Shown piece after piece: positions 1-12,220 of a stretch of 64,000 bases of DNA. The notes beneath the pieces are model-generated. The model saw only the letters and a program-made list of their open reading frames with translations. It was not told the DNA's origin and did no database searches. Source of the stretch: Liriodendron chinense (Eukaryota > Streptophyta > Magnoliopsida > Magnoliales > Magnoliaceae); the NCBI GenBank assembly GCA_003013855.2, contig ML058477.1, positions 3,968,001 through 4,032,000 on the forward strand. The letters run 5' to 3'. Position numbers and translations under genes: made by a program. Position 1 is the stretch's first letter; each line of letters opens with the position of its first letter.

Positions 1-219
1 GAGCTCCCATAGCCAGACCTAATCATCAAGAAGGAAAAGAAGATCAGCTAGGGCAAAGCAATTCCCAAAAGACAAGAAAAGAAAAGGAAAGTGCAGAAAA
101 GATACCTGAAGAAATGCACAGCAGCCGCGAAGGACACGAGTGCCGCCCAGGGCACAGTCAGTCAGCCCATTAAATAACTCTGCCAGGACAAGAGAAATGA
201 TCCCCTGATGTCGAATAAC

Positions 220-1419
220 TCAGCTCATCACCTCGAAAAGCAAAGGAGTCTGAGACCTCTGCCATCCCAAGAATAGCACCTCAGCTATCAAGCAGAAGAT
301 CAGTGCATTCCGAGCAAGTAGAGACCCTGCCACACTCTGAGGACCCGAAAAAAGATCATACAGCAAGTCCAAGGAGAACACCATAGCATCCTGGCCGGCA
401 GATGCAGGCTGAACAAGATAGAGGATCCCGAACCAAATCTGCAGTGTGGCACCCTTCGGCAAAGTCTTCGGCGAAAAATACTAAGTATAATCCCAAGGAA
501 GACTGGTCAAACGCGCAAGCTCCTCCAAAGAAGGTCCCATCTCCATGTCGTTGAACGCAAACAAGTTCAACGAAGGGACCCAGTCAATCAGTCCATCCCC
601 GAGCATCCTCCAGTCAATGTCAACTCTAGCCATATGGATCAGACCGCCGAAGCCATAGGACTCTAAATCTCGAATCTCATACGCTGACAAGCTGTCAAGC
701 CAAGCAAGCAGCCGTGGCGAGCAAGAATGACGAGGAAGCAGCTGACAAGTCCTCACAGGAATGCCCTCCAGAACAAAAGGCTCAGGAATCAATGACAGCT
801 CATCAAAGACCGGAAGATCAACGGGCGAAGGAGAAGGAAAAGCTGGGACCTCTGCAGACTCAACAACCCCTGACCTGTCACCAGCAACGGCTATGTCTGA
901 AATAGTTGCATCGCTGTCTGAAAATGTCACGACCTCAGCCGCATGAGAAGACTCGCCCACCTCGTGAATTGAGTGCGTAAAGGACCGACGATCAGGAGAA
1001 GGACGGTACTCTCCATCAAAAGGGCTATTAACGAAGATCACACCGCACATCGTGGCATCCTGACCAATCTGACCGTCGAAAAATGCATCTGAACCATCAA
1101 GAAGGGTCCCGACAACCTCGATCGAAGAATCAATGGTCAGATCTGCACCTGCGGCCCTCCCCAACATAAAGTCGTGAAACCAATCATCATCCTGTCCAAT
1201 CAAAGGGATCATCAGGGAATCCATACTGTCCATCATCAGGGGGACAACATCAATGATCACATCAAGTCCACCCAAGCAAGTGTGCCGCAGATCTCGGCCA
1301 TCCTTAAGAGCATCCAAGCCATCAAAGGTATCATCTGAACCATCTATTCCATTCAAACATGAGATCAACCCATCTATGTCCATCATAGCCCCATCACCAC
1401 CATCAATCACATCATCCAA
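220..1419 (-). pseudogene. PMD / DUF7745-like gene fragment, interrupted by a stop codon
   Basis: A 312-codon minus-strand frame (1419 to 481) has an acidic, Asp/Gly-rich first half. Its last 90 residues resemble the plant mobile domain / DUF7745 fold: the stretch YEIRDLESYGFGGLIHM, then WVPSLNLFAFNDMEMGPSLEEL, which I compare from memory with the ERWRPETHTF...LQDV signature of PMD proteins. It ends in TAG at 481-483. The same frame reopens six codons later and runs to 220, so the domain is cut by one nonsense codon. PMD proteins occur as host MAIN-like genes and as passengers of transposons; their molecular role is not settled. Together with the frame break this looks like a decayed copy. 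Family assignment is by pattern only. Confidence 0.45.
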
Positions 1420-1790
1420 CAGCCCACACTCAAGGGATGCATAGCCTCACCTATGTCCCATCTCCTCATCCCATCCATACCATCCATTTCTCCCATAATC
1501 AATGCCCCATTCAAATCTGAATTTACAGCATGGCTGCCATTAATGGGGTCATTCAAAGCTCCACCAACCACTCCCCCTAAATCCCCATCAATACCCTCAT
1601 TCAATGCTTCATCTACACCATCAATCAAGGGCATCTCACCATCTTTAAAGCCTTCACCAATTACTGAAGTATGGGACTCACCAACGTCTCCCACAATGGC
1701 CCCTAAGCCATCATCAATGGCTGCCCAAGAGAGGACCAATAGAGAAAAAGACAAAAAAGGAAGGAAAGAAGAGAGAAAAAGAAGATTCAT
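1230..1790 (-). repeat. Low-complexity tract coding for Asp/Gly-rich peptide
   Basis: The plus strand is dense in CCATCA, CATCAT and ACCATC words. Read on the minus strand it gives runs of D, G and M such as IDGVDEALNEGIDGDLGGV. Two overlapping minus frames (1790-1407 and the start of the 1419-220 frame) share this composition, as expected for a slipped or frameshifted simple-sequence coding tract just upstream of the PMD-like domain. No domain is recognised. Confidence 0.4.
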
Positions 1791-2149
1791 GGTCGAAATC
1801 GAACCTGGACGTACAAGGAAGGTGGGGACAAGAGCAGTGGACAGAAGGGAATGTCAGAACCAGAGCCAGCCCAGACCGCACAAGAGGCGAGCCTTGGGCG
1901 GCCCGCTGTGGGCCGCTCGTACGGACGCGCTCCCTCTCTCTCCGCGGGATTGGCTCCACGGTCGTTGGTAGGTGAGGCTGACAGTCCACATCAGTATATG
2001 GCACCCTGAGGGCCGCCCAAGGCTCCAATCAACTCCGGATTTCGTTTGAGGATGATCAGAATCATCTGGAAGGTACCCCACCTGTCCAATCATGAAGTAT
2101 TACAGCCAACATGGGCCTGATCAAGTTAAAGAGAAGGAGAATTGATCAA

Positions 2150-2470
2150 GAGGGGCCCACAAGCAATTTGAGCCATTCAAAGACCAGATCATCATGATCT
2201 AAACCATGGAAGAATTCACATGAGTCATAAAATAGCAAGATCAAAGGTTTGATCATCAAGAAAGAGGGCCAGAATCCAAGATCTAATCATCAAGTGGGAC
2301 CACAGGGCCAAATCAAGCGATCTGAGCCGTTCAAGTCATCATCTACACCAAGAGAGGCCTTCTTAGCCTCACAAAACATCAAGAAAAGGGGCTCAAAAGC
2401 AAAGCTGAGGTCTGGAAGGGCCCACGGGCCAAATCAAGCAATTTGAGCCGTTCAAGTCATCATCCATGCA
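2150..2470. repeat. Three dispersed direct repeats of about 45 bp
   Basis: Related blocks start near 2152, 2297 and 2417. Each combines a GGGCC(C)ACA/GGGCCAAAT word with CAATTTGAGCC or CGATCTGAGCC and then a TTCAAGTCATCATC-type end. The spacing is roughly 145 and 120 bases. They lie between the two PMD-like genes; the rest of 1791-2635 shows no coding signal. Confidence 0.55.
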
Positions 2471-2635
2471 GTTAAGAAGTCTCATCTTCCACAAATCATT
2501 CAGAACATGTAAGCATCATCAGGTAATTTGAGACAAGTCAGAGGTTGTATATTCATTCAAAAGATTTTGATACAGAAAAGGGTAAAAGCAAAAAGAAGAA
2601 GGTCATACATCAAGCAAGCTGAATACAAAATCAGG

Positions 2636-3776
2636 CTATAAGTCAACAACATAGTCGTCGTCATCCCTCCTCTCATCCCGCTCCCGACGATGAAGGTCCA
2701 TCAGACGAGCTGTCACCGATCCGCCAGCATATCTGCGACAACCCCCTGGAACATAGAGCGGAGGAAGCAGAGGCCCCTGTCCGTACAGCAAGTACCACTC
2801 GTCATAGTCGCGATCTGGGATCGTGAAACGAAACCCGGGCTGGCCCACAAGAGCATCAGCTATCTGATCAGTTGAGATCTGAGCAGCCGGAGGAGGTGCG
2901 AAACAAGGGACTCGAGCCACCCCAATAATCTGTCGAAGCAGCCTCTCACCCAAATACCACTGAAATAATTCAGCGTCAGAAAGCATGATCCGGAGGCATG
3001 AAGAATCATATGCCTCCACACGCTGAGGGGTGTAGTAGAGAGGAAAGTTGGCGTATGGCATCCGAGCAAACTACAGCAAATGAGGCCATCACAATCAGCC
3101 ACAGAGCAGCACGAGGGATAAGAAAAAAAAGATACTTACATCCTCGACGGTCAATCCGTCTATGTCAGCGCGCCAATTGTCCCCAGATACACGAGAGTTC
3201 CGTTGACGATTTTGTTGATGCCAGTGCATATGGCGGTACAGAGGTGGCTCAATGTCGTTTCGTATCCTCGGCGCGAGATGAGCAAAATGGTCATAAAAGC
3301 AAGTCTGGGCAAGGGCACACATAACGATCAAAGAAAGAAAGAAGGAAAATGTCTCCAGGGAAGGTTAAAAAGAATACCTCTACGACAGGCCAGAAACCTG
3401 TGAAGGACCGGCTATTCCGAGAGGTCTTATCCAAACCCAGAAAAACATGAGTCAAGATAGCCCTATTCCAATTGTAGGGATGGTAAAGATCCTCAACCAA
3501 ACGAAGAAATTTAGGATCGATCCTCTCGTTCGCGTGACAGAAAAGGAAGGACTCGAAGGCGTAAGCAATCATGGCCCGTGCTTTGGGAGGGCCTCTAGCT
3601 CGGTAGTAGGGGTGACGGCAGCAAAGGTGTTGTAGAACCATAGCAATTTTACTTGATGGCCCTGGAATTCATCCTCAGGTGGGACGTCACCTACAAGCCG
3701 TAGCCAGTCAGTGGAAGTGATAGAAGCGAGAGAGCCGACCTGGGGAACAACTGTCCCATGGAATGGAAAGCCGATT

Positions 3777-3837
<61 letters not shown>

Positions 3838-4168
3838 GAGTTATTCCCCACTCGCCACAAGGGAGTTGAAAAGTGTGGGTCTCATCCCTCCACCGCTCAC
3901 AAAGAGCCGCAAGCAGCATGCGGTTGGCATTGTTGTTATGGAAGCGCAAGGTAAGGAGGCCAGCAAAAGGAGTGTCAGCCAGAACTCGTTCAAGCAAATG
4001 CTGTGGGTGTTTCACCCAGTCATCCCAATGATCTCTGGTACCTCGACCCTTGATGGAAGGGAGAGGTTGGTGCTCCTTAGCCAAGGAACACATATGGGCC
4101 ACTTGGCGGATAATAAAGGCCGGAGCATCCTCATCGATCACCCGTCGTCCTCTTGTACCATCCGCCAT
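2636..4168 (-). pseudogene. Plant mobile domain (MAIN-like) gene, three exons, with a frameshift
   Basis: The minus-strand ATG is at 4168. The first exon carries the PMD signature ERWRDETHTFQLPCGEWGI. After a (Tyr-Ile) tract it continues with IGFPFHG and LRLVGDVPPEDEFQGHQVKL. A one-base frame change near 3590 is needed to join this to KARAMIAYAFESFLF. Splice signals fit three exons: 4168-3378 (donor AG|GTATTC), 3304-3140 (acceptor CCCAG, donor GTAAGT) and 3070-2636 (acceptor CTGTAG), ending in TAG. The last exon encodes YLGERLLRQ and an acidic tail. PMD proteins are nuclear and some affect transposon silencing, but function here is unknown. It may be a host copy or a transposon passenger. The frameshift makes it a probable pseudogene unless it is a sequence error. 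Confidence 0.65.
3781..3834. repeat. (TA)27 microsatellite inside the PMD exon
   Basis: There are 27 uninterrupted TA units. On the minus strand they read as alternating Tyr-Ile within the PMD domain, exactly where family members have the ordinary residues after the HLPCGE-type motif. The frame stays open on both sides. Confidence 0.95.
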
Positions 4169-6719
4169 TGAATCTTACAAGCTTGGCAAGGTAAGTCCCT
4201 ATTCTTTACCCGTTAAGATCCAAATCATCATCCAGGAAACCCATGGATTCGGACTTACATCCATATGCAAAAACTAAAAGTCCAACTCCATGTGTCATCT
4301 AGGATATGTGTTGGGCCCATTGAAGAAAGCAAGGCCCACCTTAAAGAAGGTTGCATGCCATGCCTTAGGCAAGGAAAGTCCATCATCCAAGGACACACTT
4401 TGGACAACAAATGCACTCAAGTGCCATGAGATCAACAAGGGATAAGAATCCTACTTCACATGAGAAGTCCCTCTTCAAAGTCCATATGTGTCCAAAGATT
4501 GGTTCACTTTTCATACCAAGGCCATGATTCTCATTTAAGATGTTCCCATCTTTTTACACATGTACATGGACAAGTGGGGAATAGGAAGGAAATGGGCCTC
4601 CGAAGAGCAACCCAAATGCCCCACCTCAATGGATTGAAAGGAGCACATAGCCCATTTGAAGAACATGAGGACCCATTCATGGGTTAACCATGGGCAACCC
4701 TATGTGCATTATCTTGATGAATGTTTTAACCATGAGAGTACAACATAGTGGTCTACCCACAAATATATGAATCAAAGAAGCCAATGGTAAAAATTTGATG
4801 CACATAGCCCACATGAGGAATCAAAGTTGGAAATGTCCATGTAAGGACAAGTTTGGTCAACTTATGCGCACCAATCGCTTTACAAAAGGGGACCATTTGA
4901 ACACAAGAGGGTGTGGCTTGATGAGTCACCCAACCATCATGAAAATGGCTAAGAATGGTATACATAGCCCACTTGAAGATCAAATCCAAAGTGCCCCAAA
5001 ACATGGGACAAAATTGGGCAACTTATGGGTATCATTCTTTCCCACAAATTGAAAGAAAAATCACTCATCTTTAGGGATGATGATGGATGACCCACCAAGC
5101 ACCACAAGAGAAGTTCAAGAAGCTATGGTTGGGTGGATAGCCCACTTGATGAAAGTCATCCTATTGAGGTCGGTAACATTAAAGGAAACTCTTGAGAACC
5201 ACTTTCCTACCACATGGGCAAACCATTTGAACTTAGTGAGATTTTTGAAACAACTCACTCATGGGACTTGTAGGTGATCAATTAACCCAAGTTCTCCATC
5301 CATCCAAAGAAAAGGCATGAAGGAAAAGAATTTTACATGCACAAAGTGTAGTGGTGCACACATGACTCAAAGAAATTCATAAGTTTCAATGAGGGCCTAA
5401 AAGCCCATCCATATGGAAAGACCCCAAGGAACCCACCACACTTTGTACATAAGGATGTACATCATTATCAAGAAATGATGGAAGATTTGGGCCACTTGAC
5501 CATAAGGGCCCAACTAAGAAATCTAGCCCACTTAAGATCCAAGTGAAGAATGGGCTAGTCACCTTTGTCCATACACATGTGAAGAAAGATGGGGCCACCT
5601 AAAGCGAGCCCTATAAGCCCAAAACTTGAGGTGGGCCCTACCATTCCCATGGGCCCAAACCTTGAAAAGAAGATGGAAAAGAAAGGGAAGCTCCAAAGGA
5701 AATGACAAGAAAGAGAAAGCAAGAGGGAGCCCAAAATGAAGCATTGGGCCCATCAAATACACCAAGGGCCATGACTTCACTTTGAGCCCATTTGATACAC
5801 ATGAAAAATGGCCCAACTCCCATGAAGAAAGATAGGATATCTTGCCATGCACACTTGATGGACATGGCAAAATTACCCTTTACATACACATGAAGGGAGT
5901 GTGAAAGAAGAAAAGAAAAGAATGAAATGGAAGCTTGCAATGTCCTTCTCCATGCACCACCTTTAGAAGAGATTGGAGATCTAGAAAAAGGCCAAAAAGA
6001 CTTGGGCCCACCTTGGCTCCCTTGGTATATCTACATGGAGAAAAGAAAAGAAACATGAGAAGAGACAATGAAGAAGGAAAAGGACAAGAGAGAAAAGGGA
6101 GCGGTCCATACCTTTACCACTCACCAAAGGGGGACCACCTTGCTTCCCAAAGCTTCACTAAGGCCCGCCACTTGAAAAGAGTAAGGAACCACCAAAAGAA
6201 AGAGAAAAACTTGAAGAAAGAGAGAGTATGAGAGAGAGAAGAGAGAGATTGCACGTTGGAGGGGCCAAGGGTGCCCCATGTTATATAGAAAAGGGAAGGG
6301 CACCCCTTTACCCAACCCACTGGAAAGACTAGTGGGTAGAGACGGTTTGGGCGGCACCCAGGGGGCCGTCCCTCCTCCCATCTAGTTGAAACGACCCCTC
6401 ACCCTCTCTCCTTGGAAAGAACTCCTCCTTAGGAAGGGTGGTTGCAAGTGAATCTTGTACCTCCATGTAAGAATGAAGTGATGGAAGAGAAGGGTGAGAA
6501 AAAGCAAGGAATCTCACCAAAATCTCATCTTGTGAGAAATTGGAGAGAAATTGGCTTGATGATGTGGAAAAGCTCCATGAAATTTTCAAGAAAAAGAAAA
6601 AGAATTGACTTGGTCAAACATTGATCTCAACCGTCCAAAGTCATAGCCTAATGATCTGAACCATTCTAAGAAGAATCCCTGAAATCTCCAACCTTGATTA
6701 CTGCCTACTGTACATAGTT
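4169..6719. other. Gene-free interval; purine-rich, possible LTR relic on the minus strand
   Basis: I see no domain-bearing frame. The plus strand is rich in recurring words such as GCCCACTTGA and CCCATTTGAAG. On the minus strand a TATA-like CTATATAA at 6281-6288 is followed by a CT-rich stretch (6190-6250), the arrangement of an LTR promoter and leader. No partner LTR, primer site or polypurine tract could be paired with it, so the LTR reading is weak. Confidence 0.3.
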
Positions 6720-7440
6720 CTGGGTCCGAAGACCTTAAACTATGTCGGGATCGACATCCCGAGAGATTTTCAATAAAAATCGGTAGTGGTCTTGATCGTC
6801 CGAATCAAGATCCGACGACACCGGACATATTTCAAAAATCACAAAAAATGTATTCCCAGTCTCGCTCCTAAATTCTGGGTCTGAAGACCTTAAATTACGT
6901 CAGGATCGACATCCCGAGAGATTTTCAATAAAAATCGGTAGCGGTCTTGATCGTCCAAATCAAGATCCGACGACACCGGACATTTTTCAAAAATCACAAA
7001 AAAATGTATTACCAGTCTCGCTCCTAAATTCTGGGTCCGAAGACCTTAAACTACGTCGGGATCAACATCCCGAGAGATTTTTAATAAAAATCGGCATTGA
7101 TCCTGATTGTTCGGATCAAGATCCGACGGCCCCAGACATTTTCTAAAAAATAAAAAGAATATATTTTCAACATGTACATATTTTTGGTCCGAAGACCTTA
7201 AACTACTTCGGGATCAAGTTCCCGAGGGACATTTTAATAAAAACTGGCATCGGCCTTGACCGCTCAGATCAAGGTTCGATAACCTGGATCATTTCCAAAA
7301 TATTAAAAAGATTTTAAGCTTTCCATAAAGACCAGTATCAATCTCAATCACTTGAGTTGAAGTCTGGAACCTTTAAAAAAAAAAAATTCACCATCAATTT
7401 CAACTGCACAAATTCATCCCCAGCGGTCCGAAGACCTAAA
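6720..7440. repeat. Tandem array of about 155-bp units, each with two stem-loops
   Basis: Units begin at about 6720, 6875, 7031 and 7183 (periods 155, 156, 152), with a fifth degenerate start near 7422. Each begins GGTCCGAAGACC(T). In each unit a TCGGGAT/ATCCCGA-type inverted repeat with a 4-base loop is followed about 35 bases later by a CTTGAT/ATCAAG-type inverted repeat. Sequence between units diverges more than the stems do. No coding capacity is evident. Confidence 0.85.
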
Positions 7441-9117
7441 ACTACACTGAGATTAACTTCTCGGGGGCTTTCTTTCCCAACCTGTTCTGGACGTGGCTGA
7501 CACTTGATCGTACGGGTGTCCGGAGTCTTCTAAACAAGTAAGGACTGAGGCGGGCAGAACCCCGCGACCTTGTTCGTGTTGAACGCACCGTGATAGACAA
7601 CCTTGATTTGGAAGTCGCTGTTGAATCTGACGGATGTTCCCTGTTTCTAAAACTCATGAAGGGGATTAAGGCAGTTGGGAGGTGAAGCGCACCCCACGAA
7701 ATTGTGAGCGATGTAAGGCCCTAAACTGGATTGGCAAAGGAAAATGTGAGGATGTGGCTTATTTTGTGGTCGAAGGAGTCCGTCGGATGATACGTGGTCT
7801 ATGTGCATTGCAGATGAGGAACAGACAACTTTGTGGGTGTGTTGACTGAAAACCCTCAAAATTCCCTCATCCGAAGATGTAAAACTACGGCACTTAACTG
7901 TGTGAGATTCGTCTTGCTCGCTGACATAAAATGGATCGGGTGCCTTACCAGCAGTAGAAGCTGGAAGTGGATGAAAATTCCACACTATTCCCTGCATTTC
8001 AGAAAAATCAGAAAATACCAAAACATTTGCAAAATATTTTCAAAAATCACAAAAATATTTCTCTTGCTTTCAAAGAAAATATTTCAAAAATCACAAAATA
8101 TTTTCCTTGCTTTTTTAATAATACCGATCTTTACTTGGACAAAATATTTTCAAAATCACAAAAATATTTTCCTTATTTTCAATAGCCGATCTCCATCCTG
8201 ACTACTCAAGTAAAGGTTCGGACCACATATTTACAAAAAATCACAAAAGTGTCACTATCCCCAGTACTGCACTTTAGAAGTCCCGAACTCCACTCAGTCA
8301 TTTTGCAGTTTGGGATGACGGATCCGATCGCCCGCAAGTTGGAATCTTGACTAAAACTGGCGACCAAGCACCATCCCAATCAAATCTATGCCCAAAAGAA
8401 CATCTTGAAGTCGGATAACATCCTCGTATATTCTCATTAGCAAAGAAATAGCATTTGAGACGATGGACCTGATCGACCACGGGTTGGGTTCTTGACCAAC
8501 CTGCTGACTAAACATCCGCATTGAAAGGAAAATCCCCAGGGGAGCACAACCCTGCAAGCAATAAGCTCAAAATTCTCTGCACCCACAGCAAAAGTAAAAT
8601 CATCGAACTGAAAAAGAATGAGCCAAACCATGCATCCATCATCAAATATGCATCTCCATGCATCAGCATCCATCGCATCAATCATCATGTTTACCTGCTT
8701 TCAAAATAAAAGTCGGTTAGCCAGAGACCCCACAGGCATCCCTAGTGGAGGCGCGTGCAAACCAGATTTCCATTTCAAAAAGACAAAATATTCCTATTTG
8801 TAAATAAAAACCCCACGGAGTATCACTCCCCAGAGTTGGTATCTTTTCAAAAATCCAAAAACATTTTCCCAGTAGAGCGTTCGACCTCCAAAACACCAGG
8901 AGATCTTCCATAACTCTGGGTAGGAGCTGACGCAAAAATCAAATAAGATCCGATGTCTCGCGTTTTCCCCGGAGATCATCGGATCCAATGCACTCAAGAT
9001 ACGGTCGAACTGAACTCCAGTGTCAGTGCAGTCGTACCACATGCCAAGATACGAAAAGATGAAAGCTAAAAGGCTCGGTCAAAGAAACCACTTCAACAGG
9101 TGGAAACGATGAATTGT
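7441..9117. other. Gene-free interval with an AT-rich direct repeat near 8030-8180
   Basis: Within 8030-8180 the words AAAATATTTTC, AAAATCACAAAAATAT and TTTCCTTG recur three times at roughly 45-60 base spacing. The rest (8190-9117) is unique-looking with no recognisable frame. Similar CAAAAATCACAAAAA words also occur in the 155-bp array just upstream, so this may be an older, decayed continuation of it. Confidence 0.35.
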
Positions 9118-10010
9118 TACCCAAGTATCAAAATCAGCAGATCGGGTGGAAAGAGTTTACCCGCACATACCTAGGCGTGGATGCCTGAAGTACCTTAACT
9201 GAGTCCAAGTCGGCGTAGTGGACTCCCGTAAGACTACATAACGTAGGGCAGCTAACCACTTTGACAGTCAAGCGAAACAAATACTCCTGGAGTGATCCGA
9301 GAAAACATCATACAATTAATCACAAGGTCAGTATCCTTGTAAGACTACGATGCAGAGGCTCTGCTGTACCTTTTCGATGTTAGTACTGATCGGGAATGGA
9401 AGGGTTGCGATTGGGTACCCAGGTTGTTACACACTGCAGGGACAATCGCAACGTTTTCTCCAAACTCCCGTGGTATGTGCGAGTTACCAATCTCCAAACA
9501 ATCAACTGACTCAGATACAAAGGAAAACAAAGATTCCAGACCACAATCTAGGAAAGAATGAATTGCAAACCAAGCATCAAAACCAGCAGATTGGGTGGAA
9601 AGAGTTCACCTGCACATACCTAGGCGTGGATGCCTGAAGTACCTTGATTGATTCCAAGTCGGCGTAGTGGACTCTCGTGAGACTACATGACGCAGGGCAG
9701 CTAACCACTTTGACAGTCAAGCAAAATAAGTACTCCTGGAGTGATTCGGGAAAACATCAAACAGTCAGTCACAGGGTCAGTAACCTCATAAGACTACGAC
9801 GCAGAGGCTCTGTTGTACCTTTCCGATGTTAGTACCGATCAGGAATGGAAGGGTTGCGATTGGGTACCCAGGTTACAGCACACTGCAGGGACAATCGCAA
9901 CGTTTTCTCCAAACTCCCTTAGTATGTGCAAGTGATCAATTTCCAGACAATCAACTGGCGCAGATGCAAAGGCAAGCAAAGATTTCAGATCATGATCATC
10001 ATGATCTATG
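9118..10010. repeat. Tandem duplication, unit about 449 bp, two copies
   Basis: The block beginning CCAAGTATCAAAATCAGCAG at 9121 recurs at 9570 with scattered substitutions. It contains CACATACCTAGGCGTGGATG, then CGGCGTAGTGGACTC, then TACGA(T/C)GCAGAGGCTCTG in the same order. Small frames in it are not conserved as proteins. It ends about 75 bases before a polypurine-like tract and probably belongs to the internal or 3' region of an LTR element. Confidence 0.8.
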
Positions 10011-10074
10011 AATGACCGGGTCAGAAGTGGGGTGTCCACTCTCTTTGGCATTCGGTTGCACGCAACCTCTGCCA

Positions 10075-11364
10075 AAGAGGGGCATCTGTAGACCTTCGGC
10101 TACAAGATTGGCAGAGATAGCTGAATGAATGGAGGACCATACACCCAAATTCCATGTCCAAACTCAGCCAAACTCACCCTTGTAAGCCCCAATCCATAGC
10201 CCAACTCAAGCCTGAACCCAGTCAACTCACCCCTAAACATCGGCCTGAAAAACCCCCCATAAGAAAAACTAGTAAAAAAAGTCCTAAAAAGTCAAACTCG
10301 GCGAGTCAACCCGCTGAGTCAACCCATTGAGTCGACTAACCGTGTCAACCCATCCCCCAAACCCAGTCAACTCACCAAGTTCCAAGCCGCAGCCTCGGAG
10401 CATGTCCGTGCTGTTCGCTGAATCCCGAGAACGGCCGTACGGGCGGCCCCCTGGGTGCGGCCCAAACTTATTTACGCAATCTGCCACTGCCCGCTGCTAT
10501 AAATACCCCCTCTCCCCTTCACATTCGACATCCACCTCCCCTCCTTTCAGTCCGAGAGTCCCGATCCCACTTCCATCCTTCTTTAGCCCATTCTTCCACC
10601 AAGGAGAGCCTGAGTGAGAAGAGTCTAGCCCTGGTCCAGCCCAGCCTGACCACTGGTCCAAGTCTCTCAAGCCATCCAAGTCTTGATCCAGCCACTCAAA
10701 GCTAACCCTTGCGACACCTCCGTCCATTCAGCTACTCTATCATCAGCATCATCTCATTCGCATCTAGCATAAGTGCAACATTTACTTTTCTTCCAACCCC
10801 CTGCTTCACTGCAAGCACTTTGATCATTCAAGCACACAGCATGCATCCTGCATAAAGCACCTGTCAGTTCGAGCGTATGCTCTGGGCTTGCCTGTTAATG
10901 GAAACCTGCCCATCAGAAACTCTTACTGTTCAGACCTGCATTCATGAACATATCACTACAAGCACTTTGATTATTCAAACACAAAGCATGCATCCCGCAT
11001 AAAGCACCTGTTAGTTCGAGCGTATGCTCTGGTCTTGCCTGTTAATGGAAACCTGCCCATCAGAAACTCTTACTGTTCAGACCTGCATTCATGCATCATG
11101 TCATCTATGAGAATGTATGAGGATTAAATCAGACTTTCAAGTATTAGTTCGATTTTGTGAAGTAGAGACCGTACTTCGGTACGGGCAATGTGTGGGGTGC
11201 TTAACCTCTTCCCACCCTGTAACCGTGATCCCTTACCTCGAATCTCTGGCCGCAAATCAAAAGGAGTCATTTTAGAGGAAGGAATCTTCGGATTCCCTTC
11301 TCTAACATTTCTACGGGGTTTAGCCGACTGTAGATTCGAAGTAACTGGCTAGTGGCAACTCTGG
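10075..11364 (+). mobile_element. Candidate LTR with polypurine tract before and primer site after
   Basis: A purine tract AAAGAGGGGC precedes TGTAGACC at 10087, a plausible LTR start. A TATA box CTATAAATA lies at 10499. Further on come a GTACTTCGGTACGGG hairpin near 11170 and the words AATGTGTGGGGTGCT and GGAATCTTCGGATT, which I know from Tat/Ogre LTR ends. TGGCAACTCTGG at 11353-11364 resembles the TGGCGACTCTGCTGGGG primer site of that group. Having both PPT and PBS around one LTR would mean tandem elements sharing an LTR. The 3' LTR end is not a clean CA, so borders are uncertain. Confidence 0.4.
10811..11095. repeat. Tandem duplication of about 147 bp inside the candidate LTR
   Basis: The block from CAAGCACTTTGAT(C/T)ATTCAA through CAGACCTGCATTCATG occurs twice in succession with only a few substitutions. 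It lies about 300 bases downstream of the TATA box. Confidence 0.85.
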
Positions 11365-12220
11365 TCTTATATAAACTCATCTAAATGCATCCAGCTTAAC
11401 ACGACAACAGAACAAAGCCCTCAAGAACGAGGCAAGCCAGTGGCACAAACGACGATTCGCACGCACGCACCTCTTCTTCTTTTTCGGAAGGGAAAGGAGA
11501 ACGTACGGGAGCGCGGAACGGCGAGGGTCCACACTTAATAAACATAATCCATCACTGTTCGAAGATAATCGTTGCCGATATTCACCGAATACCCTGATTA
11601 AGCAGTAAATAGGCCCAATGTTTAGTCATTTTCAACCCTGGGAAGTGCCATTTTGGTTCGAAGATTGACTAATGCCAAATAAAACTAAAGGCAATCTCAC
11701 TGACACCGAGGTAAACTTAACGTTTTCATGCTACAAGGCAACTAAATCAAGCACTTACAGGGTACCTATCCCTATCATTTATCAAATACTGGCATAAATG
11801 GGCATCTATCAGACCCGATACTTGGCCATTTACAGGCCTCGAAAGTATGTGATCTGGTCCATTGGACTTGAATCCTCGAAGGAGCTTGGCTCAATATAAC
11901 TTACTCGATCTCGTATTGATAATCAAAAGACGTATAGAAGAAGGAATGTTCCCGAAGATGAGTCGCTGGGCCGCTGGACTCCGAGATTGAACATATTTAC
12001 TTTGTATTCATGTACTGTACAAGCTTTATGCATTCCGGATAAAGGTTTGAGGCTAAACCCATGGGACTATGGTTACCACGAGAAACCGAAATCAAAAGAG
12101 TTCCAACAACGTTCAAAATATCCTGCTATGGACTGCCATTATAAAAGCGAGTCGATGCCCTACCCATCCACAACGGGATCCGTTGGTTGAGCTAATAAGG
12201 CAGTTGCATGCGTCTTCTCA

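Noticed and set aside
1453..1971. 172-codon plus-strand frame rich in Pro/Ser
   Set aside because: It is the complement of the Asp/Gly low-complexity tract; composition follows from the simple repeats.
5386..6624. Several 60-103 codon frames on both strands
   Set aside because: Phe/Ser/Leu or Lys/Glu bias caused by purine-rich strand composition; no domain or splice logic.
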